Source: Crossiella sp. S99.2 (lineage in GTDB: Bacteria; Actinomycetota; Actinomycetes; Mycobacteriales; Pseudonocardiaceae). From it: a DNA stretch of 64,000 nucleotides. Position numbers and translations under genes: made by a program. This document shows, piece after piece, positions 54,187-64,000 of the stretch; within the stretch, counting starts at the first letter, position 1, and each line of letters starts with the position of its first letter. Location of the stretch: positions 868,001-932,000 of the forward strand of contig NZ_JALMDK010000001.1 in NCBI RefSeq assembly GCF_023094165.1, read 5' to 3'. Below the pieces are notes generated by a model that worked only from the letters and a program-made list of their open reading frames with translations, searched no databases and had not been told where the DNA came from.

Positions 54187-55079
54187 ACCCGGTGCGCGGC
54201 CGCCTGCTGTGCGTCGGACTGGCCACCGTCGACCTGCTGCACCGCGTTCCGCGGCTCCCGGCCGCCAACGAAAAGGTCACGGCACTTCGACAGGACATTG
54301 CCGCAGGTGGTCCGGCATGTAACGCCGCGGTTACCGGCGCGGTGGCGGGAACGGCCGTCACTCTCCTGACCGCACTCGGAGATCACCCGTTGGCACGTCT
54401 CGTGCATCAGGAACTGGCTGGTTTCGGCATAACCGTGCGTGACTGCACGCCGGACCGGCGCGAGTCTCCCGCGGTCTCCGCGATCACCGTGCACGAGCGG
54501 ACCGGGGACCGGAGCATCGTCTCCACCGACGCCGGCGGCATCGCCGCCCAACCGCCCGCGGACCTGCCCGCGCTGCTCGCCGAAACCGACGTCGTGCTCA
54601 TCGACGGCCACCATCCGGCCCTGGCCGCGGCCGCCGTCCGGGGCAACGCGCCCGTGGTCTTCGACGCCGGCCGCTACCGCCCGCACCACGACGAACTGCT
54701 GGCCGCCGCCACCGTGGTCATCTGCTCCGGCGACTACCGACTACCAGGTCAGGACAGTCGCGAGGACACCATCGCCGAACTCCGGCGGATCACCCGCACC
54801 GGCGCGATGACCCGCGGCGGCGAGCCGATCGCGCACTGGGACCGCGAGCACGGGACCGGCGAACTGGCCGTGCCGCGAGTGCCGGTGCGGGACACGCTCG
54901 GCGCGGGAGACGCTTTCCACGGCGCGTTCGCGGCCTCGGTGGCGCACAGCGGCTGGGACCCGGCGGAGTTCGCCGGGCACCTGGCCTGGGCGGCGGAGGT
55001 GGCGGCGATCCGGGTGCAGAACATCGGGCCGCGGGACTGGCTGGAACACGTACCGAGAGTGACGAAAATCCGACAATAA
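54183..55079 (+). CDS. PfkB-family carbohydrate kinase
   Basis: The 298-residue kinase phosphorylates a sugar or nucleoside with ATP. Signatures: [20 protein letters not shown] at the N-terminus, [11 protein letters not shown] (substrate Gly-Gly) and the ATP/anion-hole motif [14 protein letters not shown] with the catalytic Asp. It lacks the long N-terminal lid of ribokinases but keeps the core. The substrate cannot be predicted. The GTG overlaps the DUF885 stop; a GTG three codons later is an alternative. The gene ends 313 bp before phoH. Confidence 0.88.
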   Translation: MNPVRGRLLCVGLATVDLLHRVPRLPAANEKVTALRQDIAAGGPACNAAVTGAVAGTAVTLLTALGDHPLARLVHQELAGFGITVRDCTPDRRESPAVSAITVHERTGDRSIVSTDAGGIAAQPPADLPALLAETDVVLIDGHHPALAAAAVRGNAPVVFDAGRYRPHHDELLAAATVVICSGDYRLPGQDSREDTIAELRRITRTGAMTRGGEPIAHWDREHGTGELAVPRVPVRDTLGAGDAFHGAFAASVAHSGWDPAEFAGHLAWAAEVAAIRVQNIGPRDWLEHVPRVTKIRQ

Positions 55080-55392
55080 GGACATCATCGCTGCTCGCGG
55101 TCGCGGTATGTGTGCAGTACGTAGCGTTGCGGTGACAATTAAACAAATCACCTGTGTGGCTTCGTGCCGATTGTCAGTGCCCGCAGGTAGCTTGCCATTG
55201 ACGGGTCGACCCGATCGACTCGTCCAGGGAGGCCCTGGTCGTGACGTTGACGCGCACGCGGGGGCCGGCACCCGGCTCTCGTGGCCGTGTGTTCCCGGCG
55301 CCGAAGCCATCGGCGTAGGAACACCGACCCGCAGGGTAGTGCCTGGCCCACCGAGCACCGAACGCGGGTGCCGCGTTCGTGAGGGAGTTGCC
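55080..55392. other. 313-bp intergenic region before the PhoH gene
   Basis: No gene is seen. An AT-rich patch (GACAATTAAACAAATCACC, about 55133-55151) stands out in the GC-rich context and may hold a promoter or protein-binding site. A short hairpin CCAGGG-AGG-CCCTGG lies near 55218-55232. No riboswitch class was recognised. Confidence 0.4.
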
Positions 55393-56760
55393 GTGAGCGC
55401 ACGACGGTCCCCAGCACAGTCCTCGACCCGTTCCGCCCGCAGCGGTGCCCGCCGTGCGACAGCCGCCAAGGGCTGTTTGTACGTGCTGGACACCTCGGTG
55501 CTGCTGTCCGACCCCTGGGCGATCACCCGGTTCGCGGAGCACCAGGTGGTGCTGCCGCTCGTGGTGATCAGCGAGCTGGAGGGGAAACGACACCACCCGG
55601 AGTTGGGCTGGTTCGCTCGCGAGGCACTGCGCTTGCTCGATGACCTCCGCGTCCTGCACGGGAGGTTGGACTCGCCCGTTCCGATCGGCGAGGACGGCGG
55701 CACCCTCCATGTGGAGCTGAACCACTCGGATCCGGACGTTTTGCCCTCCGGCTTCCGCACCGATTCCAACGACGCCCGGATCCTCGCCTGCGCGTTGAAC
55801 CTGGCGGCGGAGAACAACCAGGTCACCCTGGTCACCAAGGACATGCCGCTGCGGGTCAAGGCCAGCGCGGTGGGTCTGGCGGCCGATGAGTACCGGGCCC
55901 AGGACGTCACCCCGTCCGGCTGGACCGGGACGGCGGACCTGGAGGTCGGCGCGCACATCGTGGACACGCTCTACAAGGAGAGCGTGGTCGACCTGGACGA
56001 GGCCAGGGATCTGCCCTGCCACACCGGGTTGCGGCTGCTGGCCGGCACCGCGAGCGCGCTGGCCAGGGTGACCCCGGACAAGCGGGTGCGCCTGGTCCGC
56101 GGCGACCGGGAGGCATTCGGGCTGCACGGGCGCTCGGCCGAGCAGCGGATCGCGCTCGACCTGTTGCTGGACCCCGAGGTCGGCATCGTCTCGCTCGGCG
56201 GGCGAGCGGGCACCGGCAAGTCCGCGCTGGCGCTGTGTGCCGGTCTGGAAGCCGTGATGGAGCGGCGGCTGCACCGCAAGGTGGTGGTCTTCCGGCCGGT
56301 CTACGCCGTCGGCGGGCAGGAACTCGGGTACCTGCCGGGCAGCGAGAACGAGAAGATGATGCCCTGGGCCCAGGCCGTGTTCGACACCCTGGGCGCGATG
56401 GTCAGCAAGGACGTCATCGACGAGGTGCTCGACCGCGGCATGCTCGAAGTGCTGCCGCTGACCCACATCCGCGGCCGGTCGCTGCACGATTCGTTCGTGA
56501 TCGTGGACGAGGCGCAGTCGCTGGAGCGCAACGTGCTGCTCACCGTGCTCTCGCGGCTGGGCACCGGCTCCAGGGTGGTGCTGACCCACGATGTGGCGCA
56601 GCGGGACAACCTGCGGGTCGGCAGGCACGACGGCATCGCCGCGGTGATCGAGAAGTTGAAGGGGCATCCGCTGTTCGCGCATGTCACCCTCACCCGCTCG
56701 GAACGCTCCCCGATCGCGGCCCTGGTCACCGAGATGCTGGAGGGCGACTACCTGAGCTGA
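55393..56760 (+). CDS. PIN-PhoH2 protein (RNase/helicase type ATPase)
   Basis: The 455-residue protein has an N-terminal PIN nuclease domain ([43 protein letters not shown] with acidic metal ligands). A PhoH-type ATPase follows, with P-loop [53 protein letters not shown] (Walker B) and [12 protein letters not shown]. This PIN-PhoH2 fusion is an ATP-dependent RNA unwinding and cleaving enzyme in mycobacteria. The GTG start with GAGGGAG upstream is chosen. In many genomes phoH2 has a small upstream antitoxin-like gene; none is seen here. Confidence 0.93.
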   Translation: MSARRSPAQSSTRSARSGARRATAAKGCLYVLDTSVLLSDPWAITRFAEHQVVLPLVVISELEGKRHHPELGWFAREALRLLDDLRVLHGRLDSPVPIGEDGGTLHVELNHSDPDVLPSGFRTDSNDARILACALNLAAENNQVTLVTKDMPLRVKASAVGLAADEYRAQDVTPSGWTGTADLEVGAHIVDTLYKESVVDLDEARDLPCHTGLRLLAGTASALARVTPDKRVRLVRGDREAFGLHGRSAEQRIALDLLLDPEVGIVSLGGRAGTGKSALALCAGLEAVMERRLHRKVVVFRPVYAVGGQELGYLPGSENEKMMPWAQAVFDTLGAMVSKDVIDEVLDRGMLEVLPLTHIRGRSLHDSFVIVDEAQSLERNVLLTVLSRLGTGSRVVLTHDVAQRDNLRVGRHDGIAAVIEKLKGHPLFAHVTLTRSERSPIAALVTEMLEGDYLS

Positions 56761-56769
56761 TCGTCGCGC

Positions 56770-56805
56770 CCCTGCTCAGCCGATCGGCCGATCGGCTGAG
56801 CAGGG
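56770..56805 (+). terminator. 36-nt perfect palindrome after phoH
   Basis: Bases 56770-56787 and 56788-56805 are perfect reverse complements with no loop, centred on CGG-CCG. It ends eight bases after the phoH stop region and can fold into a very stable hairpin. GGCCGATCGGCC repeats at 56807-56818. Most likely a terminator. Confidence 0.75.
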
Positions 56806-56905
56806 TGGCCGATCGGCCGGGTGCACAGTGGCCGTAGTGCCGATCCGCCGGTCCCCGGTCCTGGGCGAAGCTGAACGCACAACACAGCGAGCCCGAGGAG
56901 AACCG

Positions 56906-57091
56906 ATGATCGAGATGGTGCTGACCTGGACCGGAGCCGTGCTGAGCGTGCTCGTGGTGCTGCTCATGCTGCTCCCGGTCGTCGTCTCCGGCACGGGCCG
57001 GACGGTCAAGCTCGCCAAGCCGGCTCGGGGGCCGGAAGGGGAGTCCGGGGTGCAGCCCGTGGTTCGCGCCGCGGGTCCGGTCGCCGTCTGA
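56906..57091 (+). CDS. Small membrane peptide, 61 residues
   Basis: A good Shine-Dalgarno (GAGGAG) lies six bases before the ATG. The peptide has one membrane helix (WTGAVLSVLVVLLMLLPVVV) and a short basic, Pro/Gly-rich tail (GTGRTVKLAKPARGPEG). I do not recognise the family. Its own terminator follows at 57137-57179. It may be an accessory to a membrane complex. Confidence 0.6.
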   Translation: MIEMVLTWTGAVLSVLVVLLMLLPVVVSGTGRTVKLAKPARGPEGESGVQPVVRAAGPVAV

Positions 57092-57136
57092 GGGTAAGAA
57101 CCAACTACGAGCTGCTCGGGGCAGCTCGCCACCCAC

Positions 57137-57179
57137 GGGCCCCATGCCTCCTTCGGGGGGAGGCATGGGGTCCGTTTTT
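57137..57179 (+). terminator. Intrinsic terminator with T run
   Basis: A 15-bp stem (57137-57151 with 57159-57173, one G-T pair) is followed by TTTTT at 57175-57179. It ends the small membrane peptide gene just before the P450 promoter. Confidence 0.88.
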
Positions 57180-57213
57180 GGGGTGACCGGAGTTTCTTCG
57201 CCGGAATGGGTTG

Positions 57214-57234
57214 ACCTTGACGCTGCGTCAGGGT
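57214..57234 (+). promoter_or_regulatory. MerR-type operator upstream of the P450
   Basis: ACCTTGACGC-T-GCGTCAGGGT is an inverted repeat with one mismatch in ten pairs, centred on 57224. It lies 15 bp before the P450 start. The form (ACCTTGAC, odd centre) is typical of MerR-family sites, which usually lie in an extended promoter spacer. No MerR gene is nearby. Confidence 0.5.
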
Positions 57235-57248
57235 TGGAGCCTGGTCGC

Positions 57249-58478
57249 ATGACGCGCCACCCCGCTCCCACCACGCCGGGCCTGCCCACCGAACGCGATG
57301 CCGGTCCCTTCACCCCGCCCAGCCACCGCACCCGGCTCCGGGAAACCCGTCCGGTCAGCCCGCTGGTCTTCCCCGACGGCCACCAGGGCTGGATCGTCAC
57401 CGGCTACGACGCGGTCCGCCAGGTCATGGCCGACACCAGGTTCAGCTCCCGGCTGGACCTCGGCGTGATCCACGAGCCGTTCGAGATCCCCGGCATGCCG
57501 GTGGCGACCGAACCCTCCCCGCAGGTGCCGGGCGTGTTCGTGGCCATGGACCCGCCGGATCACACCCGGCTGCGCCGCAGGCTCACCGGCGCCTTCACCG
57601 TCCGGCGGATGAAGCAGCTGGAAGACCACATCGGCGAGATCGTGGAGCGCCAGCTGGACCACCTGGCCGGCCTGACCCCGCCGGTGGACCTGGTCGCCGA
57701 GTTCGCGCTGCCGGTGCCCTCGCTGGTGATCTGCGAGCTGCTCGGCGTGCCCTACACCGACCGGGACACCTTCCAGGTCAACTCGAACCGGTTCATGGAC
57801 ATGAGCCTGCCGTTCGAGGAGAAGATCGCCGCGTACATGGCGCTGACCGGCTATCTGGCCGAACTGGTCACCAGCAAGCGTGCCGCTCCCGGCGAGGACA
57901 TCCTCTCCGACCTGGCCTGCCAGGAAGACCTCACGATCGAGGAACTGACCGGCATCGCCTTCCTGCTGTTGCTGGCCGGGCACGAGACCACCGCCAACAT
58001 GCTGGCGCTGGGCACCTTCGCACTGCTGGAGCACCCGGACCAGCTGGCCGAACTGCACGCCGACCCGGCGCTGCTGCCCGAGGCCGTCGAGGAGCTGCTG
58101 CGCTACCTGTCCATCGCGGACATCTTCTTCCGCTACGCCACCGAGGACCTCGAACTCGGCGGCGAGACCATCCCGCGGGGCTCCACCGTGCTGGTCTCCC
58201 TGCTGGCCGCCAACCACGATCCGCAGCGCTTCGAGAACCCCGGTGCCCTGGACATCCACCGCAAGGCCCGCGGGCATCAGGCCTTCGGGCACGGCATCCA
58301 CCAGTGCCTCGGCCAGCAGCTGGCCCGGATCGAGATGCGGGCCGGGTTCGCCGGACTGCTGCGCCGGTTCCCGACCCTGGAACTGGCCATCCCGGCCGGC
58401 GAGGTGAAGCTGCGGACCAACATGCGGATCTACGGCGTGCACGAGCTGCCGGTCACCTGGACCGGGACGGCCCGATAA
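57249..58478 (+). CDS. Cytochrome P450
   Basis: The 409-residue soluble P450 has the I-helix GIAFLLLLAGHETTANMLAL, ExxR in EAVEELLRYL, and the haem-binding loop AFGHGIHQCLGQQLAR with the Cys ligand. VFVAMDPPDHTRLRRRLTGAF matches the C-helix region of actinobacterial CYP105/CYP107-type enzymes. It needs ferredoxin and reductase partners, which are not encoded nearby. The ATG at 57249 has GGAG nine bases upstream. Control by a MerR-family sensor of an organic compound or antibiotic is plausible from the operator. Confidence 0.93.
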   Translation: MTRHPAPTTPGLPTERDAGPFTPPSHRTRLRETRPVSPLVFPDGHQGWIVTGYDAVRQVMADTRFSSRLDLGVIHEPFEIPGMPVATEPSPQVPGVFVAMDPPDHTRLRRRLTGAFTVRRMKQLEDHIGEIVERQLDHLAGLTPPVDLVAEFALPVPSLVICELLGVPYTDRDTFQVNSNRFMDMSLPFEEKIAAYMALTGYLAELVTSKRAAPGEDILSDLACQEDLTIEELTGIAFLLLLAGHETTANMLALGTFALLEHPDQLAELHADPALLPEAVEELLRYLSIADIFFRYATEDLELGGETIPRGSTVLVSLLAANHDPQRFENPGALDIHRKARGHQAFGHGIHQCLGQQLARIEMRAGFAGLLRRFPTLELAIPAGEVKLRTNMRIYGVHELPVTWTGTAR

Positions 58479-58484
58479 CCCTGT

Positions 58485-58518
58485 GGTGTGGTCGGCCGAT
58501 GTTCGCGCCGACCACACC
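58485..58518. terminator. Terminator between P450 and guaB1
   Basis: GGTGTGGTCGGC (58485-58496) pairs perfectly with 58507-58518 across ten bases. It lies between two convergent genes. Confidence 0.75.
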
Positions 58519-58526
58519 GGGTCCGG

Positions 58527-60852
<2,326 letters not shown>

Positions 60853-60925
60853 GAGTTCCTCCAGTGCTTTCGTTTCCCTCGGCCGCCGACCGTAGGGGAA
60901 AAAGAAGTCCACACGCACATAGGAC

Positions 60926-60939
60926 TTTGCTGAAGCAAA
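60926..60939. promoter_or_regulatory. Dyad TTTGCTGAAGCAAA, candidate operator of the NmrA-type gene
   Basis: A perfect six-base inverted repeat (TTTGCT/AGCAAA, two-base centre) lies about 75 bp upstream of the NmrA-type start in an AT-rich stretch. The layout fits a MarR/HxlR- or TetR-type site. The regulator is not in the window. Confidence 0.45.
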
Positions 60940-60955
60940 TCTGGCTGAACTATTT

Positions 60956-60978
60956 GACAGATCGCGATTTATGCTGTC
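60956..60978. promoter_or_regulatory. Second dyad GACAG-N13-CTGTC with ATCGCGAT core
   Basis: GACAG at 60956-60960 and CTGTC at 60974-60978 flank the palindrome ATCGCGAT. It lies in the same AT-rich spacer and overlaps TTGACA (60953-60958) on the plus strand. A second regulatory site is possible. Confidence 0.35.
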
Positions 60979-60990
60979 TACGGGTGGGTA

Positions 60991-61311
60991 TCAGAGCGGT
61001 TCGCCGCCCAGGAGTGGCTCGAATCGGCGATAGGCGGCGTAGTCGCGGAAATGGCGGGTGTAGACCTCGGCGCCGTCGCCAAGGGCCTGATCGTCCACCT
61101 CGGCCACGTCCACCACCGCGGCCAGCCGCCAGGTCACGAGGTCGCCGTCGCCGTTGCGGTACTCGTGCTCGCCGGCCAGGCCGTGGGCTTGCGCGCGTGC
61201 CCGCGCCGACTCGAGTGAGTCGGCGTCGAGCAGCACGATGTTCTCCTGGTGCAGCGTCGCGGTGTCCCCGTGATAGGCGGACAGGATGATCACCGCGCAG
61301 AACCGTGTCAT
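60991..61311 (-). CDS. DUF4288 family protein
   Basis: The 106-residue protein matches the small DUF4288 pattern: FCAVIILSAYHGDTATLHQENIVLLDADSLESARARAQAHG (in part), then YRNGDGDLVTWRLAAVVDVAEV and a short end with YTRHFRDYAAYRRFEPLL. Function unknown; members are soluble. The ATG overlaps the DoxX stop (ATGA), so it is cotranscribed with DoxX. Confidence 0.8.
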   Translation of the reverse strand: MTRFCAVIILSAYHGDTATLHQENIVLLDADSLESARARAQAHGLAGEHEYRNGDGDLVTWRLAAVVDVAEVDDQALGDGAEVYTRHFRDYAAYRRFEPLLGGEPL

Positions 61312-61733
61312 GTCCGCGACAGTAGGCGGTCCAGGCTGGCCTTTCCGGCTCCGACGCAGGTCAACAGGGCCAGCAGGCAGATCAGCAGCCATTCGGGGCT
61401 GTAGAAGAGATAGCTCGGGAAGTTCCACGCGTCCGGGTGCTTGGCCAGCAGCGGCGGCGCGACCACCACGACCAGCGCGCCGAGCATGGTCCCGGCCAGC
61501 AGCAGGGCGGCGATCCGGGTGGCCAGGCCGAGCATCAGGGCCAGGCCGCCGACCAGTTCGACCACCGCGGTGGCCGGGGCGGTGACCTCGGGCAGCGGGA
61601 TGCCCCAGCCGCGGAAGTCGGCGGTGAACTTGCCGAGTCCGCCGAGTTTGCCCACCGCCCCGCTGGCGAACATGAAGCCGACGGTCAGGCGGGCGAGCAG
61701 ATTGGGCAGCCAGGCGAAATTGTCGAGTTTCAT
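61308..61733 (-). CDS. DoxX family membrane protein
   Basis: The 141-residue protein has four hydrophobic helices and the DoxX pattern (LPNLLARLTVGFMFASGAVGKLGG, FRGWGIPLPEVTAPATAVVELVGGLALMLGL, in part). In mycobacteria DoxX forms a membrane complex involved in oxidative stress. The ATG at 61733 is chosen because GGAG lies five bases upstream; a GTG four codons earlier is possible. It is coupled with the DUF4288 gene. Confidence 0.85.
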   Translation of the reverse strand: MKLDNFAWLPNLLARLTVGFMFASGAVGKLGGLGKFTADFRGWGIPLPEVTAPATAVVELVGGLALMLGLATRIAALLLAGTMLGALVVVVAPPLLAKHPDAWNFPSYLFYSPEWLLICLLALLTCVGAGKASLDRLLSRT

Positions 61734-61789
61734 CACACACTCCACTGGAAATGGGCGTCGTCGGGTGCTTGCGGAAAAACCGGGTCGGT

Positions 61790-62113
61790 TTAAATCCGCA
61801 ACACGGACAGGACGTGCAGATCCACGGCGTGCGGGGTGCCCCTGGCCTGCGGCGGGGCGGGCAAGGCCGGCGGAACGGGTGCGGTGTGCGCGGACACCGG
61901 CGCGACCGCCTTGTTCGGGCTGTGCGGCAAAGCGGCGTTGAGCTGCGGGTTTGGCTCGGCCACCGCGCAGTCCGGGACAGGCTGGGGCTGGCTCAGGTGG
62001 ACACCGGTGGACTTGGCCGCGGCCAGTGTCACCGGGCAGGCGGCGGGCGCGAACGGCACGGCGGCGAGCACGAGTGCGATGAGCACCGCGAATACCACCG
62101 GAATCCTGCGCAT
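61790..62113 (-). CDS. Secreted or lipid-free small hypothetical protein
   Basis: The 107-residue protein has a signal peptide (RRIPVVFAVLIALVLAAVPF, ending APAACP) and a Pro/Ala-rich mature part that ends in HAVDLHVLSVLRI, a tail I have not been able to place. The two Cys residues (ACPVT, PDCAV) could form a disulphide. It precedes DoxX on the same strand by 56 bp, so it may belong to the same transcript. Confidence 0.5.
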   Translation of the reverse strand: MRRIPVVFAVLIALVLAAVPFAPAACPVTLAAAKSTGVHLSQPQPVPDCAVAEPNPQLNAALPHSPNKAVAPVSAHTAPVPPALPAPPQARGTPHAVDLHVLSVLRI

Positions 62114-62126
62114 TGCGGCCAATCTA

Positions 62127-63629
62127 TCAGGGCAGCAAATCCCGGACCGAATCGATGGTGTCCGCCTCGGCCGCCTCCTTGTCCGGCCGGTACCGCAGCA
62201 CCCTGGCGAAACGCAGCGCCACCCCGCCCGGATAACGCGGACTGACCTGCACCCCGTCCAGTTCGATCTCCACCACCAGTTCCGGTCGCACGTGCACGGT
62301 GTACTCGTCGGCGCCGGTGGCCAGTTCGCGCAGCGCCGTGGTCTGCCAGGCCAGTAGTTCGTCGGTGAGGCCCTTGAAGGTCTTGCCCACCATCACCGGC
62401 GGCCCGCCGTCCGGATCGCGGGCACCCAGGTGCAGGTTGGACAGCGAGCCGGTACGGCGGCCGTGCCCCCATTCCGCGGCCAGCACCACCAGGTCCAGGG
62501 TGTGCACGGGTTTGACCTTCTGCCAGGACTTCCCGCGCCTGCCCGCGGCGTAAGCGGAGTCGAGGGCCTTGACCATCACACCTTCATGCCCGGCGGCTAG
62601 CGCGTCGTCGAGCAGGGTGGCCGCCGCGGTCGGGTCCATTGTGGACGGTATGCGGTGACCGCCGGCGATTGTGTCCAAAGTGGACAGTCGCTCACGTAGT
62701 GGCGCGTCCAGGTAGTCCACGCCGTCCAGGTGCAGCAGGTCGAAGAAATAGGGGTGCAGCAACAGTTCCCGGGCCGAGGTCGCGCCGAAGCGGCTCATCG
62801 TCTCCTGGAACGGGCGCGGGCGGCCGTCGTCGGTCAGTGCCAGGGTTTCGCCGTCGAGCACCACCGAGGTGCAGGGCAGGCCGCGGACCACCTCGACGAG
62901 TTCGGGCACGGAGGCGGTGATCTCCCGCAGGGTCCGGGTGAACACGCGGACCTCGTCGCCGTCGCGGTGCACCTGGATCCGGGCGCCGTCCAGTTTGTAC
63001 TCCACGCTGACCTCGCCCAGCTCGGTCAGCGCGCTGTCCAGGGATTCCGCGGGGGAGGCCAGCATCGGCCGGACCGCCCGCCCGACCTGCAACCGGAACT
63101 CCGCCAGCACCGCCTCACCACCGTCCCGAGCGGCCTCGGCCACCGCGGCCAGGTCGCCGTGCAGCATGTGCGCCCGGCGCACCACGGCCGCGGGCACCTC
63201 GAAGGCGGCGGCCACCGCGTCGGCCATCACGCCTTCAAGGGCGCCCTGGCGCAGTTCGCCGGTGAGCAGCCGGATCAGGAAGTCCTGTTCCGGCTGACCG
63301 GCCTGGCCGAACAACGCGGTGAGCAGGTCCTTGCGCCGCTGGGCCGACCCGGCGCCTGCGGTGTTCGCCAGTGCGTCCAGGGTGTCGTCCACCGCGTGCA
63401 GGGTCAGGCTCGATTCGGCGGCCGGTGGGGTGTCCAGGGTGGACAGCGCGCGCCAGCCCACGCCGGTGCGGCCCTGGGGCGGCACGCCGATGAGGTAGGC
63501 GGTGGCCAGCCGGACGTCGCGGGCGTCGGTGGCGCCGCGCAGCAGGGCGGCCAGGGTCTCGATCTTCGCCTTGCGCCCGCGGGTGCCCGCGACCGTGGCG
63601 GAGGTGTGCACTAGCTCGGCGAGGCGCAT
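62127..63629 (-). CDS. ligB: ATP-dependent DNA ligase (LigB type)
   Basis: The 500-residue ligase has an N-terminal DNA-binding domain and the adenylylation motif I EYKLDGARIQVH with its catalytic Lys. Motif III is FFDLLHLDG, motif IV is GHEGVMVKAL and motif V is WQKVKPVHTLDLVVLAAEWG. The C-terminal OB-fold (VELVVEIELDG-like RPELVVEIELDGVQVSP) completes the core. It seals nicks; actinobacteria use NAD-dependent LigA for replication, so LigB is a repair accessory. The start lies 19 bp inside the 3' end of the MocR-type gene. It holds three copies of GTCCANNNTGGAC. Confidence 0.95.
   Translation of the reverse strand: MRLAELVHTSATVAGTRGRKAKIETLAALLRGATDARDVRLATAYLIGVPPQGRTGVGWRALSTLDTPPAAESSLTLHAVDDTLDALANTAGAGSAQRRKDLLTALFGQAGQPEQDFLIRLLTGELRQGALEGVMADAVAAAFEVPAAVVRRAHMLHGDLAAVAEAARDGGEAVLAEFRLQVGRAVRPMLASPAESLDSALTELGEVSVEYKLDGARIQVHRDGDEVRVFTRTLREITASVPELVEVVRGLPCTSVVLDGETLALTDDGRPRPFQETMSRFGATSARELLLHPYFFDLLHLDGVDYLDAPLRERLSTLDTIAGGHRIPSTMDPTAAATLLDDALAAGHEGVMVKALDSAYAAGRRGKSWQKVKPVHTLDLVVLAAEWGHGRRTGSLSNLHLGARDPDGGPPVMVGKTFKGLTDELLAWQTTALRELATGADEYTVHVRPELVVEIELDGVQVSPRYPGGVALRFARVLRYRPDKEAAEADTIDSVRDLLP
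62634..62685. repeat. Palindromes GTCCANNNTGGAC, copies 4 and 5
   Basis: GTCCATTGTGGAC (62634-62646) and GTCCAAAGTGGAC (62673-62685) lie 26 bp apart inside ligB and encode Ser-Thr-Met-Asp and Ser-Thr-Leu-Asp with rare Thr codons (ACA, ACT). Confidence 0.6.
63432..63444. repeat. Palindrome GTCCANNNTGGAC, copy 6
   Basis: GTCCAGGGTGGAC lies near the 5' end of ligB and encodes Ser-Thr-Leu-Asp, here with the common Thr codon ACC. Confidence 0.5.
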
Positions 63630-64000
63630 GCCTCCATCTTCGCCACGGCACCGACAATCCGCGCGATCTCGCCGACCGCCGCGCGCAGCCGGTCGGTGCT
63701 GAGCGCGGCGTAGCCGAGCACCAGCCCGGGATAGGGCGCGGGCACCGGCGGGTGCGCGTAGCCGGAGAGCGCGGGCGCGTTGATCCCGGCCGCGGCCAGC
63801 CGGGCGGACAGCGCCGCGTCGTCCATGCCCGCGGGCAGCCGGACCACCAGGTGCAGACCGGCGGCGATGCCCACCGTGCGCCAGTCCGGCAGGTGTTCGG
63901 CCAGCGCGGTCAGCAGCGCGTCCCGCCGGCCGCGGTAGAGCAGCCGGGTGCGCCGCAGGTGCCGGTCGTAGCCGCCCTCGCGCAGGAACCGGGCCAGCGC
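63611..64000 (-). CDS. MocR/PdxR-type regulator, C-terminal part (cut by the window edge)
   Basis: Only the last 129 residues are in the window. They read from FLREGGYDRHLRRTRLLYRG through RRDALLTALAEHLPDW to GLHLVVRLPAGM and LVLGYAALS. This matches the C-terminal end of aminotransferase-like MocR regulators, in which a GntR-type DNA-binding domain is fused to a PLP-binding class I aminotransferase fold. Those regulators control vitamin B6, GABA or taurine genes. The frame runs to the right edge without a stop. It precedes ligB on the same strand with a 19-bp overlap. Confidence 0.85.
   Translation of the reverse strand, partial: ALARFLREGGYDRHLRRTRLLYRGRRDALLTALAEHLPDWRTVGIAAGLHLVVRLPAGMDDAALSARLAAAGINAPALSGYAHPPVPAPYPGLVLGYAALSTDRLRAAVGEIARIVGAVAKMEACASPS

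Noticed and set aside
56770-56805. 36-nt palindrome as a phage or IS end
   Set aside because: No integrase, transposase or target-site duplication is nearby, and its place directly after a stop codon fits a terminator.
57249-58478. P450 as part of a natural product cluster
   Set aside because: No synthase, tailoring partner or ferredoxin gene is nearby; the flanks are guaB1 and phoH.

Overview
The window is chromosomal DNA from a high-GC actinomycete, most likely of the family Pseudonocardiaceae. Evidence for this: very GC-rich genes with many GTG starts, a mycothiol S-conjugate amidase (mca), a GuaB1-type IMP dehydrogenase relative, PE/PPE/EspG-like type VII secretion proteins, a Rv1085c/Rv1086-like pair (hemolysin III next to a short-chain cis-prenyl transferase), and several TANNNT boxes placed so that transcripts would be leaderless. 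No plasmid or phage backbone is visible. The only clearly foreign-looking gene is an AT-richer DUF262 gene at 49864.

Layout. 1-7 kb: an ATP-grasp protein of the MvdD/TgmB type cut by the left edge, an odd tRNA-like gene with anticodon UAA, an OmpR-type two-component pair, an MpaB-like oxygenase and a NarL-type two-component pair. 7-9 kb: a small unknown protein, a Fic gene broken by an internal deletion, and a secreted EEP nuclease/phosphatase. 9-17 kb: a pyrroloquinoline quinone (PQQ) island. It runs pqqA-C-D-E-B on the minus strand, with a 29-residue PqqA that is easy to miss, and diverges from two secreted soluble glucose dehydrogenase-like proteins. Two LacI/cre-like operators precede the first dehydrogenase. 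17-19 kb: a class F sortase with a surface adhesin. 19-31.7 kb: housekeeping and metabolic genes (YccA/BI-1, thiolase, SGNH hydrolase, cystathionine beta-synthase and gamma-synthase, a secreted erythromycin esterase-like protein, HPPD with a divergent Lrp regulator, greA). 31.9-33.6 kb: a DUF4307 protein, mca and a small membrane protein.

33.6-39 kb holds the most notable system: Hen1, a three-domain Pnkp (kinase, phosphatase, ligase) and two different YcgL-like nucleotidyltransferases. All are on the minus strand and successive genes overlap by 4 bp, which indicates one bacterial RNA repair and 3'-end marking operon. 39-45 kb: GABA/amino-acid catabolism (aminotransferase, permease, divergent PucR regulator) and a DUF255 protein. 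45-48.4 kb: a PE-like/PPE-like/EspG-like module with a membrane pentapeptide protein. 48.5-51 kb: two unknown genes and the DUF262 gene. 51-57 kb: hemolysin III, CoA-binding protein, cis-prenyl transferase, DUF885 peptidase, PfkB kinase, PIN-PhoH ATPase and a 61-residue membrane peptide. 57-64 kb: a P450 behind a MerR-like operator, guaB1, an NmrA-type oxidoreductase, DUF4288, DoxX, a secreted small protein, ligB, and the 3' end of a MocR-type regulator.

The PQQ genes and the two dehydrogenases probably form a sugar-oxidation unit in which the cofactor made in the cell serves enzymes outside the membrane. The Hen1-Pnkp operon is probably a defence or repair unit against ribotoxin damage. All assignments come from reading the translated sequence; no database search was possible.
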